In this document: in pieces, positions 52,880-61,949 of the stretch
How the letters are laid out: every line of letters begins with the position of its first letter
How positions within the stretch are numbered: position 1 is the stretch's first letter
Assembly (NCBI GenBank): GCA_944548615.1
Contig: OX155965.1
Span: 24,294,946 to 24,358,945, forward strand
Length of the DNA stretch: 64,000 bases
Source of the DNA: Micropterix aruncella
Taxonomy: Eukaryota; Arthropoda; Insecta; Lepidoptera; Micropterigidae
Reading direction: 5' to 3'
Position numbers and translations under genes: made by a program
Notes under the pieces: generated by a model
Told to the model about the DNA's origin: nothing
Seen by the model: the letters and a program-made list of their open reading frames with translations, nothing else
Databases searched by the model: none

Positions 52880-52888
52880 AAAAATCAC
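50768..52888 (-). CDS. LINE ORF2: reverse transcriptase (N-truncated), RNase H and Cys-His motif
   Basis: An open frame of 706 codons; the first six or so are from flanking DNA, because the element begins at 52868. The native part starts at finger block FYRPISL. It runs through motif A FLDIEGAFD (79-87, Asp81), motif B GCPQGGVISPLLW (136-148) and catalytic YADD (169-172). The thumb follows, with LGVYLDPKLNWKHH. RNase H at 430-555 keeps FTDGSG (Asp435), Glu470, Asp496, His538 and Asp548. A C-X2-C-X8-H-X4-C knuckle lies at 647-664. The endonuclease and ORF1 are lost by truncation. RNase H plus GCPQGGV.SPLLW resembles LOA/Lian-type LINEs; clade by motif only. It could make an RNA-templated polymerase fragment if transcribed, but cannot mobilise itself. 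Confidence 0.9.
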   Translation of the reverse strand: MIFYVFHDFYRPISLTSFLLKSLERLVDGYLKNNHLALQPLADAQYAYREGRSTDTALHHLVSTIETQLAAKGYALGVFLDIEGAFDTTSYATIKNAMHRRGIPETIIDWTLSMLSNRNLTVYQGDTSITGIPAKGCPQGGVISPLLWSIVVDELLIDLQNLGLSVYGYADDVAIVVRGNFLSILKELMDKALKTTQDWCQARGLSANPSKTKAMIFTRKYKPEPVECLKLWDKEIEYATVVKYLGVYLDPKLNWKHHLERKRTTFYASLWTCKRVMGKTWGFKPRVALWLYRAVLLPRLTYAAIVWWSRVKKLETVKMLKSLQGNYLRAATGVMKTTPTAGLEVALCCPPLDKLIIHSARLTAYRLKCLGEWKRGGHNHPELNLLHKSPFTLTQDRLRKKNSVEKSYKILIPTREEWKNPQWLQSHNADAWFTDGSGTHGRFGAGVYGPKTNHRISVPLGQYATVFQAEVFAILECIKLQSRLEVKNRQILICSDSRAALDALAKATTESSVVWDCMQELNKLGKSNKITLIWIPGHQGIPGNEEADRLAKLGTLDCPVEPAVGVPFATGKKIIRDCLEQEHRASWKQSQGCRQAKAMMEQPLQKKTKALLDMSKKNLRTTIGLLTGHTTLRAHLFNLGLTESKDCRICGEEPEDSIHIVGRCPGLAAKRHSLLGRAFLEPSDLPNLKVSDLLSLVRSTGLLADN

Positions 52889-52944
52889 TGTTTTATATTT
52901 TATACTATAATTATTATTTTGTAAGTTTATTTACTTATGACTTG

Positions 52945-53070
52945 TAAATCAATTTGCCCACATAAACCTTTAGTCACAATAACCCTGGCGGTATGGCCGG
53001 AAGATATTGCCATTTGGCAATAGCCCAACCACGTTATTGTGTGTGAAATCAAGCTTTCGAACAAACAATT
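52945..53070 (+). mobile_element. Retroposon 3'-end fragment
   Basis: TCAATTTGCCCACATAAACC, CGGTATGGCCGGAAGATATT and CAAACAAACAATTC match 14855-14975. Confidence 0.65.
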
Positions 53071-53079
53071 CAGTGTGAA

Positions 53080-53480
53080 TTATCGCAGGCCGTGGCATCC
53101 TTTGCCCGGCTCATCAAGCAGGATCGGGAAGACGACCGGTCGTTTCAAAAGCGGCTGTCATTGGGCCAACAACCACCCCTGCTCTATAGAAGGGGTGGTT
53201 GTTGACCTAATGAGAAACAGTGTGTCGTCAGACGGTGTGAATAGTCGATTGGCTGATCCCAGAACGACTCCCAGGAGAAACTGTCTCACCTGCAGCATCA
53301 GTTGAAAGGGGAATAAGAGTCCTTACCGAGCTCGAACTTCTACTTGGGAGACTAGCGGATGGGTGCTGACCCTTGAGTTGAGCCAACCCATAAACACAGT
53401 GGGTCATAGTGGCCAACTGCACAAGATCCATTAGCATCCGAAGACTAGGAGCCCCGGATCTAGAGGGGGAAGGGGGAGGG
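53080..53480 (-). mobile_element. Family B retroposon, internal fragment
   Basis: Matches family B from CGTGGCATCCTTTGCCCGGC through CCACCCCTGCTCTATAG to GATGGGTGCTGACCC and GGGTCATAGTGGCCAACTG. It carries a local inverted duplication (CAACCACCCCT and AGGGGTGGTTG, 53170-53200). The conserved 3' terminus is missing. Confidence 0.65.
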
Positions 53481-53625
53481 AGGCAAACCGCGATACCTTC
53501 CCCGGACGGCAATTTAAGGGCGTCTAATTCAGGTGTTTGAAAAAAAAATGCTTTAATAAAAAGCTTCTAGCATCCAAAGCGGGTCGTACTATCGATAGCT
53601 CATTTGATTTTGGAACGCATCCTAA

Positions 53626-53816
53626 GGCACAAGCCACACACAACGGACGTAAGACTGGGACATGTCGCGAAGTCCGTTTAAAATTTTCATACAAAATGTA
53701 TAGAAAAGACGCGAAGCAAAACATACATAAATAAAAGACGGGACGCAGACGGGATAGACGTTTCTTCCCGTCTGCGTCCTGTCAGAGTCTTACGTCCGTT
53801 GTCTGTGGCTTGCGCC
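53626..53816. mobile_element. Small foldback MITE with TAA target duplication (family H)
   Basis: TAA at 53623-53625 and 53817-53819 flank a 191-bp element. Outer arms: GGCACAAGCCACACACAACG with its complement GACAACGGACG-like sequence on the right. Inner arms: GACGGGACGCAGACGGGA and TCCCGTCTGCGTCCTGTC. No coding sequence. Confidence 0.85.
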
Positions 53817-53894
53817 TAAGTCCATTTTTAAACACTTTGAACACGCCGTGTGTGTGATGTCTCTACCAGGGGAATTCCCGTCGCCCAGACAGAA

Positions 53895-54035
53895 GAAGAC
53901 GGGGCTACACGAGCGGAGCCGAATAAACCCGAACGGCCGAATGTCAAGCTAAGGTCTGTATTAATGACAGAGCTACATGAGGGGAGTCGAATAAACCCGA
54001 ACGGCTGGACGTCAAGCGACGGTTAGTATTTATGT
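53895..54035. repeat. Two-copy 68-bp tandem repeat
   Basis: GAATAAACCCGAACGGC and GTCAAGC recur 68 bp apart (units from about 53904 and 53972). Unrecognised. Confidence 0.7.
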
Positions 54036-54039
54036 GGCT

Positions 54040-55355
54040 GATTAGGTGTCCGAGTAATTCGCGTTGGTTTTCGTTGTTAATAACTACACTTTAAAACGTG
54101 TCACTATAATTATGAGTTGATGTGTTATTAGATTCTTTCGCGGCAAGAAAAACTCGAAGTGTGAAGCTGTAGCAAAATAAGATAGTGAAATTTGCTGGGA
54201 CCTGAGGATACTACATACCTTATATTAAAAAGTAGCCATTTTAATACAACGGAAATACTACAGAAATACTGCAAATATAATACATTTGCTATCATAATCA
54301 CTTGACATAAACACTATCAGGTAGAAAGAAGCCGAAAGGGGGTGGTGGGCGGGAGGGGAGTTATCCAGGTGGTTGTAGGGGGGGGGGGGGGGGGGGGTTG
54401 GGGTGACAACCGTTTTCCGAAAGCTAAAGCGACAAATAAGTTCATGGATGACAAAAAGAAACAGCCAATAAGTAATATTGAGGAAGATGAGTAATGTGCG
54501 GGTATCGGTAAGATTTTGCGCCTGGGCCGTCAGCTTTTTTTTGTTTTACGTTAGGGTTATCTGTACAAGTTTATGGATGTCTATGGATGTCTAAGCTTGT
54601 GTAAACTTTGTCTAAACTTCGAATTTGTATAATTCCAATACGACAGAGATTAATGAGTTAAACTTTGATATTATTACTTCTTTACACAAACATCATTGAA
54701 GTTCCTAGCTACTATACTCTGTGTATAGTTTTCAACAAAAATCCCAATCTATTTTGGGAAAGTATACAATATCGTGTATCGACCAGATTTTCAAAAAAGA
54801 ATTTGTGATTTCAAAAAGAATTGATGAAGTTTTTTTAAATCAATGCATAATGAAGTAACTATGACTTACACAACGACATTCTCATTCACGCCAATAAATC
54901 TTGCGTAACAATGCATACATTTAACAAACCATTTACTACTACTTTCCAACGCAGAAATTGACGACTGCTTGTCGTTTAATGCTAACACCGCTGCGAAAAG
55001 AAATATTCTGATTCAAATTGGAAGAGAGGCAAGCACATTAAAATTTGCGTATAACTATAAATTTTCTGCTTTAATGTCGCCTTAAAACACGGGTGTTAAT
55101 TAACCGGTTAGTCGCTTTCACAATAACGGTAAGAATACGATTGAAAAAAGATAGATATTCGGGGAGTCGTAGAGAATTTATTTTTGAATTCCAAATCAAC
55201 ATTGAAAATTCCTATTTTTCACAAAAATCTGCATCTCTGGGCATAATTTGCCAAGCTTTTTTCAAACACACTTTAATTTCACAAACTTCACAAATTTAAA
55301 ACACAATTTCAATCAAACTAAATTTTGCAATACCTTTCAGGAGTTTCGCTTTTCG
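54040..55355. other. No supported gene
   Basis: AT-rich apart from a G run of about 20 at 54380-54400. The frame at 55093-55299 has no motif. Confidence 0.4.
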
Positions 55356-55365
55356 CCAATACAGC

Positions 55366-56190
55366 CAGGCGCGGATCTATGGGGGGCGGAGGGGGCGACT
55401 GCCCCCCCCAAAGAGGATTGAAAAAAAAATGTTGACAAAAAACGGGCAAGATTCCTGAATGACGAATACCTACAATCTACAGATTTTATCGTCTACCTAC
55501 ACTGACGACTATACGTCTACACTGACGACTAAACGACTACACTGATACTTTTACACTGGCATAAGAGTCTCCTAGGAGTTCGTGCGGCAGGAGTTCTGGG
55601 AGAATGCAAGATCTGGAAAGAAAGTTTTAGAAGGGAAAAGAGAAATAATCCTGCTTATTCGGAACCAAAAAATATTCTATATGTTCTAGATCTGGCCATC
55701 GAATTCATCAACCCTGGCATACATCGCCTCATCCTTATCATGGCCTGCTTGTCCGTAAGTGTGGCGGCTGACGAAAGAAGTTTTTCAACTCTGAGGCGAC
55801 TAAAAACCTGGCTACGATCTACGATGGTAGAGGATAGGTTAACAGGGTTGGCACTCCTGCATATTCCTTTTGATATTAAAGTAGACAAAGAGAAGATAAT
55901 TAAAAGATTTGCAAAGAAAAAACACCGGAAACTGCAATTTGTAATTTAATTCTGTGTTATGCACTATTATGCATCATTTGTTCATTGTTCAGTTAGAAGT
56001 AAAATAAAAACGTACGAGTGTATTCATTATTTCTTTTCCCTTTTGATGGTCCTTAGTTACTTAATTACCTATCACTATTCAGCATATTGGATGCCCTAAA
56101 TTCACACTATAATTTATTTTAACTATCTATAGACAGGAACCCACCCCCACTGTCTGCCCCCCCTCCAAACAAGACGTAGATCCGCGCCTG
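55366..56190 (+). mobile_element. Internally deleted hAT transposon with 8-bp target duplication
   Basis: Ends are CAGGCGCGGATCTATGGGGG and, reversed, CAGGCGCGGATCTACGTC. AATACAGC (55358-55365) and AATCCAGC (56191-56198) are an 8-bp duplication with one mismatch, the hAT signature. Only the transposase C-terminus remains inside. Confidence 0.9.
55683..55949 (+). pseudogene. hAT transposase C-terminal dimerisation domain
   Basis: The frame reads AIEFINPGIHRLILIMACLS, then VSVAADERSFSTLRRLKTWL, RSTMVEDRLTGLALLHIPF and a basic KRFAKKKHRKLQF end at 55947. The S.A..ERSFSTLRR.K..LRSTM...RL..LALL.I pattern is the hATC dimerisation region, near the zinc-finger MYM/ZNF862-like branch. The RNase H-like catalytic core and BED finger are missing. 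The stretch from 55683 is open and well conserved, so the deletion derivative may be fairly young or simply lucky. A dimerisation-only fragment could in principle poison full-length transposase. Confidence 0.85.
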
Positions 56191-56204
56191 AATCCAGCTG
56201 CTCT

Positions 56205-56625
56205 TTTTCTTGCCCTCAAATTTTACAACAACCACTGAACAAAAAAATATATTAAAATTTCTAATAGATTTAAAAATAGATTTTGTGCAAACTTTCTAAA
56301 TTGTACGACTGCAGACATTGCACATCCTATTAGATAATTACATATTTGTAATAAAAACATAGCTACAGGTAGGATAAAGACAAATAATAATTTTAAATAA
56401 TTACAATTTTAAATATGCTGTTTTAATATAAAATGGTCATCCCTGTATGTATTTTTTAAGCTTTTATTTACCTTGCAATGTATGTTAGTTAGTATATATG
56501 TTTGTTTAGGTCAAATCTTGCAAGCTGAATTAGAACCACTTCCTCTTATTTGAAAGTTTACATGTTAGTTTAGTTCCGATGACAATGCATTTTTATGGTG
56601 AGAATGACCTTATTCTACAACCAGG
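56205..56625. other. AT-rich, no gene seen
   Basis: Featureless AT-rich sequence. Confidence 0.5.
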
Positions 56626-56880
56626 AGGCTACAACCAATGAGGCTACTTATCCACGGTCAAAAGCACAGACACACAATTTTGTATACGCATTCAATTATG
56701 ACAGCGCGTTCTAAGCTTCACTGCGACAGGGCTGCTGCACCCAGGGTTGGCTTCCAACGAGGGGACTCCTCAACGGCCAACAGCACAGAAACGAAATTTT
56801 GTATGAGCATTCAATTATGATAGCACGTTCTAAGTTTCATCGAGACCTAGTTGCTGTACCCAGGGTAGGCTTGGGATACA
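56625..56880 (+). mobile_element. Family A 119-bp minisatellite fragment
   Basis: Two units with ACGAGGGGACTCCTCAACGG, AACAGCACAGA, GCATTCAATTATGA and CACCCAGGGTTGGCTTCC, matching the minisatellite of the 40.6- and 45.2-kb copies. The element ends are absent. Confidence 0.7.
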
Positions 56881-56889
56881 GCATTTTAA

Positions 56890-57505
56890 TAAAAGCTTGT
56901 TTTTTAAAATGTGTTTTTAATTGATTATTGTTAAAAAAAATATTATATATTAAATTACTTGCAATTGTTTATTGATATTTTTTAAACATTTTATTTCGAA
57001 TTGTATGTTGGTAATTAAGATAATTTTAAGTACGATAATGTTTCATAGATTTCTCAGGGTAATAATAATAATGAAAATAAATTATCAACCTTAGAACAAA
57101 CGGCAGCCTAGTTGGGTTTTGACTTTTATAAATGAAAACTATTGTGAATTTGAAATTACTTAAATTAATTTAATTAGAATTAAAATAATTTAAAATGTGA
57201 TACTTATCTAATGTCCATTAAAGTTTTATTTGATTTCATCATTTCATGCAAGTAATATAGAAATTGGACACTTAAAAATCGCTGTAGTATAATGTAGAGT
57301 CTTTACGGCTTTGATGGAATGTATTATAGTCTTTCGTCTCTCACTTAAGTCATAATGTAACCGGAACGTGTCGGCCATAACAGTCGTTGAGCGGTCATAT
57401 CCGTCTCTTATAAGGATAATGGATGTATGGTTTAGTACGATATAACGGGATTTTCAAACAATGAAGAAAAAAAGTTAAAAAAACACACGATTTTGAATAG
57501 AACAA
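56890..57505. other. AT-rich, no gene seen
   Basis: No motif or repeat recognised. Confidence 0.45.
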
Positions 57506-57511
57506 GAAAAA

Positions 57512-58228
57512 CGGAATGACAGCAAATAGAGTTGTCAACTACAATAGGCGAACCCGTCACCTCAGGAAGTTTTAACGATTAGTCGTTCTATCTCCCTGGA
57601 GTGAGCGCAGAAGACTTGGACAAAACAGTCCACCGTCAAGCTCCGCCACAAACCCGTAAGAGGCCAACACCTTAACCGCGAGATAGCCAGGAGTGTTACC
57701 CAGCGGGCGTACACTCACGACCTTTTTTCCAATTGCGACCAGATTACTCCGGTCTCTTTACTGGTTACGAGTTCGAGGTCGCTTGCGCGGCCCTCTCCCT
57801 TACGAAGCAGTGAAACGGTGTAAACCGATTCTATCGCGGACCACGGCGTCCTTTGCCCGGCTCTTCACCCAGGATCGGGTAGCCGATGGTCGTTTCAAGA
57901 GCAGTCGCCGTAAGGTCCGCAACCAAGAGCAGAGCAAGGTCCACCCCCGCTCTATAGGAAACAGTACTGCTTCTAGACTCCCCCGACTGTTAGTCAGAAT
58001 GCACAATCGATTGGCTTACGCCGCACGGTGCGCAGACCGTCCAGGAGCGCCAGAAGGTTGACTCCTAGGGAAAACTAGCCCTAAGGCCAGAGTCCTGCCC
58101 GGGCTCGCACTTCATGCGTGGAGGCCGCCGGATGGGTGTTAACCCGTGAGTGTGACCAACCCTGAACAAAATGGGTCTTCGTGGCCACCTCAGCAAGGGC
58201 CTATTAGCTCCCCGGAATGAACCGAGAA
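57512..58228 (-). mobile_element. Family B retroposon, copy 3, longest copy
   Basis: Body at about 57528-58211. Flanks CGGAATGACAGCAAA and CGGAATGAACCGAGAAA look like a diverged target duplication. It is collinear with copy 2 but has an 18-bp insertion near 57926 that keeps both the antisense 122-codon frame (57693-58061) and the sense 68-codon frame (57800-58006) open. The sense frame shares NSRGSLEAVLFPIERGW and LKRPSATRSWV with copy 2. Confidence 0.7.
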
Positions 58229-58270
58229 ATTCATGAAGCTAAAAGAAAAGGCTTTATATTTATAGCTATA

Positions 58271-59969
58271 CTAGCTGCGCCCAGCAGTTTCACCAGCGTG
58301 GTGATTGTGATAATGGTGATGGAAAATTGTGATAATGATGATAAAGAACCATATATCTTTATAAATAGCCTATGTGTTATTCTGATGTGTAAGCTATATT
58401 ATTGTAAAGTTTCATCAAAATCCATTCAGTAGTTTTTGCGTGAAAGAGTAACAAACATCCATACATACATACAAACTTTCGCGTTTATAATATTAGTAGG
58501 ATAGTAGGATAGAATTTAAATTTCGAATGTCAATTTCTTAGATTTTTTCCTACTTACTTGACAGATACCGTTATATTTTAGATAATTCACGCTATATCTT
58601 TATAAATTATAGCCTTTGTGTTATTCTGATATGTAAGCTCTATTATTGTAAAGTTTCATCAAAATCCATTCAGTAGTTTTTGCATGAAAGAGTAACAAAC
58701 ATCCATACATACATACAAACTTTCGCGTTTATAATATTAGTAGGATAGTAGGATAGAATTTAAATTTCAAATGTCAATTTCTTAGATTTTTTCCTACTCA
58801 CTTGACAGTTACCGTTATATTTTAGATAATTCACGCTATATCTTTATAAATTATAGCCTATGTGTTATTCTGATGTGTAAACTATATTATTGTACAGTTT
58901 CATCAAAATCCATTCAGTAGTTTTTGCGTGAAAGAGTAACAAACATCCATACATACATACTTACAAACTTTCGCGTTTATAATATTAGTAGGATAGTAGG
59001 ATATAATTTAAATTTCGAATGTCAAATTCTTAGATTTTTTCCTACTTACTTGACAGTTATCGTTATATTTTAGATAATTCAGGCTATATCTTTATAAATT
59101 ATAGCCTATGTGTTATTCCGATGTGTAAGCTATATTATTGTAAAGTTTCATCAAAATCCATTCAGTAGTTTTTGCGTAAAAGAGTAACAAACATCCATAC
59201 ATACATACAAACTTTCGCGTTTATAATATTAGTAGGATAGTAGGATAGAATTTAAATTTCGAATGTCAATTTCTTAGATTTTTTCCTACTTACTTGACAG
59301 TTATCGTTATATTTTAGATAGTTCACGCTATATCTTTATAAATTGTAGCCTATGTGTTATTCCGATGTGTAAGCTATATTATTGTAAAGTTTCATCAAAA
59401 TCCATTCAGCAGTTTTTGCGTAAAAGAGTAACAAACATCCATACATACATACAAACTTTCGCGTTTATAATATTAGTAGGATAGTAGGATAGAATTTGAA
59501 TTTCGAATGTCAATTTCTTAGATTTTTTCCTACTTACTTGACAGTTATCCTTATAGTTTAGATAATTCACGCTATATATTTATAAATTATAGCCTATGTG
59601 TTATTCCGATGTGTAAGCTATATTATTGTAAAGTTTCATCAAAATCCATTCAGTAATTTTTGCGTGAAAAAGTAACAAACATCCATACATACATACAAAC
59701 TTTCGCGTTTATAATATTAGTAGGATAGTAGGATAGAATTTAAATTTCGAATGTCAATTTCTTAGATTTTTTCCTACTTACTTGACAGTTATCGTTATAT
59801 TTTAGATAATTCACGCTATATCTTTATAAATTATAGCCTATGTGTTATTCTGATGTGTAAGCTATATTATTGTAAAGTTTCATCAAAATCCATTCAGTAG
59901 TTTTTGCGTGAAAGAGTAACAAACATCCATACATACATACAAACTTTCGTGTTTATAATATTAGTAGGA
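58271..59969 (-). mobile_element. Non-autonomous Helitron, reversed, with seven copies of its own 5' region
   Basis: On the minus strand it begins A|TCCTACTAATATTATAAACA at 59969 and ends CTAG|T at 58271, preceded by GCTGGGCGCAG. Between them the element's first part is repeated: the landmark TATTAG falls at 58491, 58735, 58983, 59227, 59471, 59715 and 59959, so the period is 244 bp (248 once). No coding sequence. Confidence 0.85.
58335..59969 (-). repeat. 244-bp tandem array, seven units
   Basis: Each unit carries the Helitron 5' terminus (TAATATTATAAACGCGAAAG, GTTACTCTTTCACGCAAAAA, TACTGAATGGATTTTGATGA) and about 80 bp of spacer (TTAGATTTTTTCCTACTTAC, TTGACAGTTATCG). Units are nearly identical. 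Confidence 0.95.
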
Positions 59970-59989
59970 TATATAATTGTAAAATACGT

Positions 59990-60033
59990 AGCCGCGTTAA
60001 AATACTTGTTCTCGTCAGATCACAAGATCATTA
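59990..60033 (+). pseudogene. 5S rRNA-like 5' fragment
   Basis: ACGTAGCCGCGTTAAAATAC and TTGTTCTCGTCAGATCAC match the 5' part of the 5S-like sequence at 60176. The homology then stops. Confidence 0.45.
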
Positions 60034-60175
60034 TTTAAGATCAACCTCTATTAAAAGATCAGACTTTTGAGATGCTACGTATTCTCAATAATATTACATG
60101 GGATGGAAACCTGGAAACGTTACGCAAGAATCAATCTAAATGCTGGTCTGTCGGACGATACTGTTCGTACGATAC

Positions 60176-60294
60176 GATGACGACCGTAGCGCGTTAAAAC
60201 ACTGGTTCCCGTCAGATCGCCGAAGTTTAGCAGCGTCGGGTGCTCAGTACGTACTTGGATGGCTAACCGCCTGAGTACTGCCACATGTTGTTAT
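60176..60294 (+). rRNA. 5S rRNA-like sequence, degenerate
   Basis: About 118 bp, the length of insect 5S rRNA. Shared landmarks are GGTTCCCGTCAGATCGCCGA, AGTTTAGCAGCGTCGGG, TACTTGGATGGCTAACCGCC and TGTTGTTAT. The internal promoter region is recognisable but altered (TTTAGCAGC for TTAAGCAGC, GGCTAACCGC for GGGTGACCGC), and the 5' stem is damaged. A functional gene is unlikely. It may be a 5S pseudogene or the head of a 5S-derived SINE. LINE coding sequence follows within about 25 bp. Confidence 0.75.
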
Positions 60295-60309
60295 AAAACA
60301 CAGGGCGCC

Positions 60310-60660
60310 TGTAAGATATTATCTGATGCTAAAGATGTACGTGAGGACAAAACTCACGTACGCGGCAACGGTCTGATACCATCTCATATCGACGTCACAG
60401 CGGATAAATATCCAGCGAGTGATGAATGTGGGGTTGAGAAAAGTGTCGGGAGCCCCATGGTACGTCAGAAACGCGACTCTGGAACGCGAATTTAGCGAGA
60501 AAGAGTCCGTGGAGGATTACGTGAAGCGCCTCGCGCGCGTTATGTACCAAAGGGCCGACATCTCGCCGCACGAGCACATTCGTCAGCTCGCTCCGCTGCA
60601 CACCAGGCCGCTAGAAGTCCGGAAGCCGTACCCGCGCAGACTGCTAGATTAGCGGACCAC
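60310..60660 (+). pseudogene. LINE ORF2 C-terminus (jockey type) joined to 5S-like sequence
   Basis: From 60326 the frame reads MLKMYVRTKLTYAATV, a TGA in place of the expected Trp, then YHLISTSQRINIQRVMNVGL, RKVSGAPWYVRNATLEREFS, EDYVKRLARVMYQRA and a PYPRRLLD end at 60652. YVR..LTYA..VW, LQ..QN..LR and APW.VRN..L are landmarks of jockey-clade ORF2 after the reverse transcriptase. It is GC-rich and has only one in-frame stop. The upstream polymerase is missing. The GC-rich sequence to about 60900 is probably its 3' UTR. Confidence 0.8.
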
Positions 60661-60900
60661 TAGCGCGGGTACTGCAGCACAGCAGTCATCGCCTCAGAAG
60701 ATGCCATGTATACACTCCCGTCTCATCCTATCACTAAAGACGACTGATCCGTCAGGCGTCCCATTACGATACCTACCACAGGGCTGTATAGACCTAAATG
60801 AAAGCCGAGTCGATGGGCCTGGCTCTCGAGAAGCTCCACCAAACAGAATGAATAGTGGAAGACGTCACGGGCCCCTATCAGGGCTCGTAGACTGATGTTT
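60660..60900 (+). other. GC-rich probable LINE 3' UTR
   Basis: GC content stays high until about 60895 and then drops sharply. The 64-codon frame at 60701-60895 has no motif and follows the LINE stop. Confidence 0.4.
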
Positions 60901-60904
60901 GTTG

Positions 60905-61240
60905 GATTGATTGAGATAAATGTCGTTAAAAACAGTTGGTGGGCCGTTACCGTAAGACGTACAGGTATATGTAATTCTCAGTTAGTATAGGTACTTAGAC
61001 TTTTTTATATCTGCCATCATGTAAAAGTATTATTCATACAAGTACTTGGGTAAACCTGTGTTTTCAAGTGCAGTACAAAACATAACACAATAACTAAAGT
61101 AAGTACTTATGTACTTGATAAATGCCAAATTACACATCTTTAAATCTCAAGACACGATCGTGTTGGTACAATATCACCTGCTTGTTAATTCATTGCGATA
61201 AGCGTGTTTGTTGGTCAATGTAAGGATATTTACTTGCTCG
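60905..61240. other. No gene seen
   Basis: AT-rich sequence between two LINE remnants. Confidence 0.45.
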
Positions 61241-61244
61241 TTAC

Positions 61245-61940
61245 ATTACATTACTTTTTCGTCGTGTCCAATTGACCGCTAAAAACCGCTCTTGACGTGT
61301 CAACATAATTGGGCTAGGTAGTAAGTCTCGTTACTACTCTTTACTGAACATACATAGGTAGTCAAGAATTACTACTAGATTGTGAAACTATAAATATAAT
61401 TAATCAAAAAAGAAGCCTAATATTAGAAGTAGTTAGTAATTCGAAAAGATACGTAGTAAAATTAGTTCATCGTAATATTCAAATTGTCAGTAAAATGTTA
61501 AATAATCAAATTAAAGCTACGTTATGCATTTTAAACTAAAAGTACAGATATAAGACCGTATAAAATAAACAGACTATAAGCCTCTCGTTTTTTAAGTAAT
61601 TTAAACGGGCACAATATTTGAAAAATCATGGCCCTCAAATTCGGTCAGAATATAGAAAGGGTGGTATATCTCATTGATGTTTTTTTTTAATTTTATGTCC
61701 ACCAGCTGTTTAAATTTTGTAGGAAGTAGATTATAGAATTTAATGCTAAGGTACAAGTAGCTTTTCTGTACTTTTGCCAGTCGTATTCGGGGTACGCATA
61801 AAAGAGATCTACCGCGGGTATGTTGCGAGTGAATGTCTGCATTAATTTAGTTTCTGCGAGGTGCTGTCTAGCATACATTAAACACTGGTATATGAACGCC
61901 AAATACATAGTCATTACCCTTGCCTTACTGAAATATTCTT
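61245..61940 (-). mobile_element. LINE 3' end, family C copy 2
   Basis: Aligns with 8770-9350 (CGTCGTGTCCAATTGACCGC, ACTACTCTTTACTGAACATA, GTCAGTAAAATGTTAAATAA) and extends further 5'. The minus-strand frame at 61693-61914 includes YARQHLAETKLMQTFTRNIP and YRKATCTLALNSIIYFLQN. After a frameshift it continues as an FYILTEFEGHDF-like end. The tail is again an ATGTA-type pentamer repeat at 61243-61256. Confidence 0.75.
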
Positions 61941-61949
61941 AGCATTATG

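Noticed and set aside
58335..59969. Array of evenly spaced repeats as a CRISPR
   Set aside because: The 244-bp units are repeated whole with no unique spacers, and they contain Helitron ends in a eukaryotic genome.
60176..60294. Functional 5S rRNA gene
   Set aside because: Several changes in the internal promoter and a damaged 5' stem, single copy, and joined to LINE sequence.
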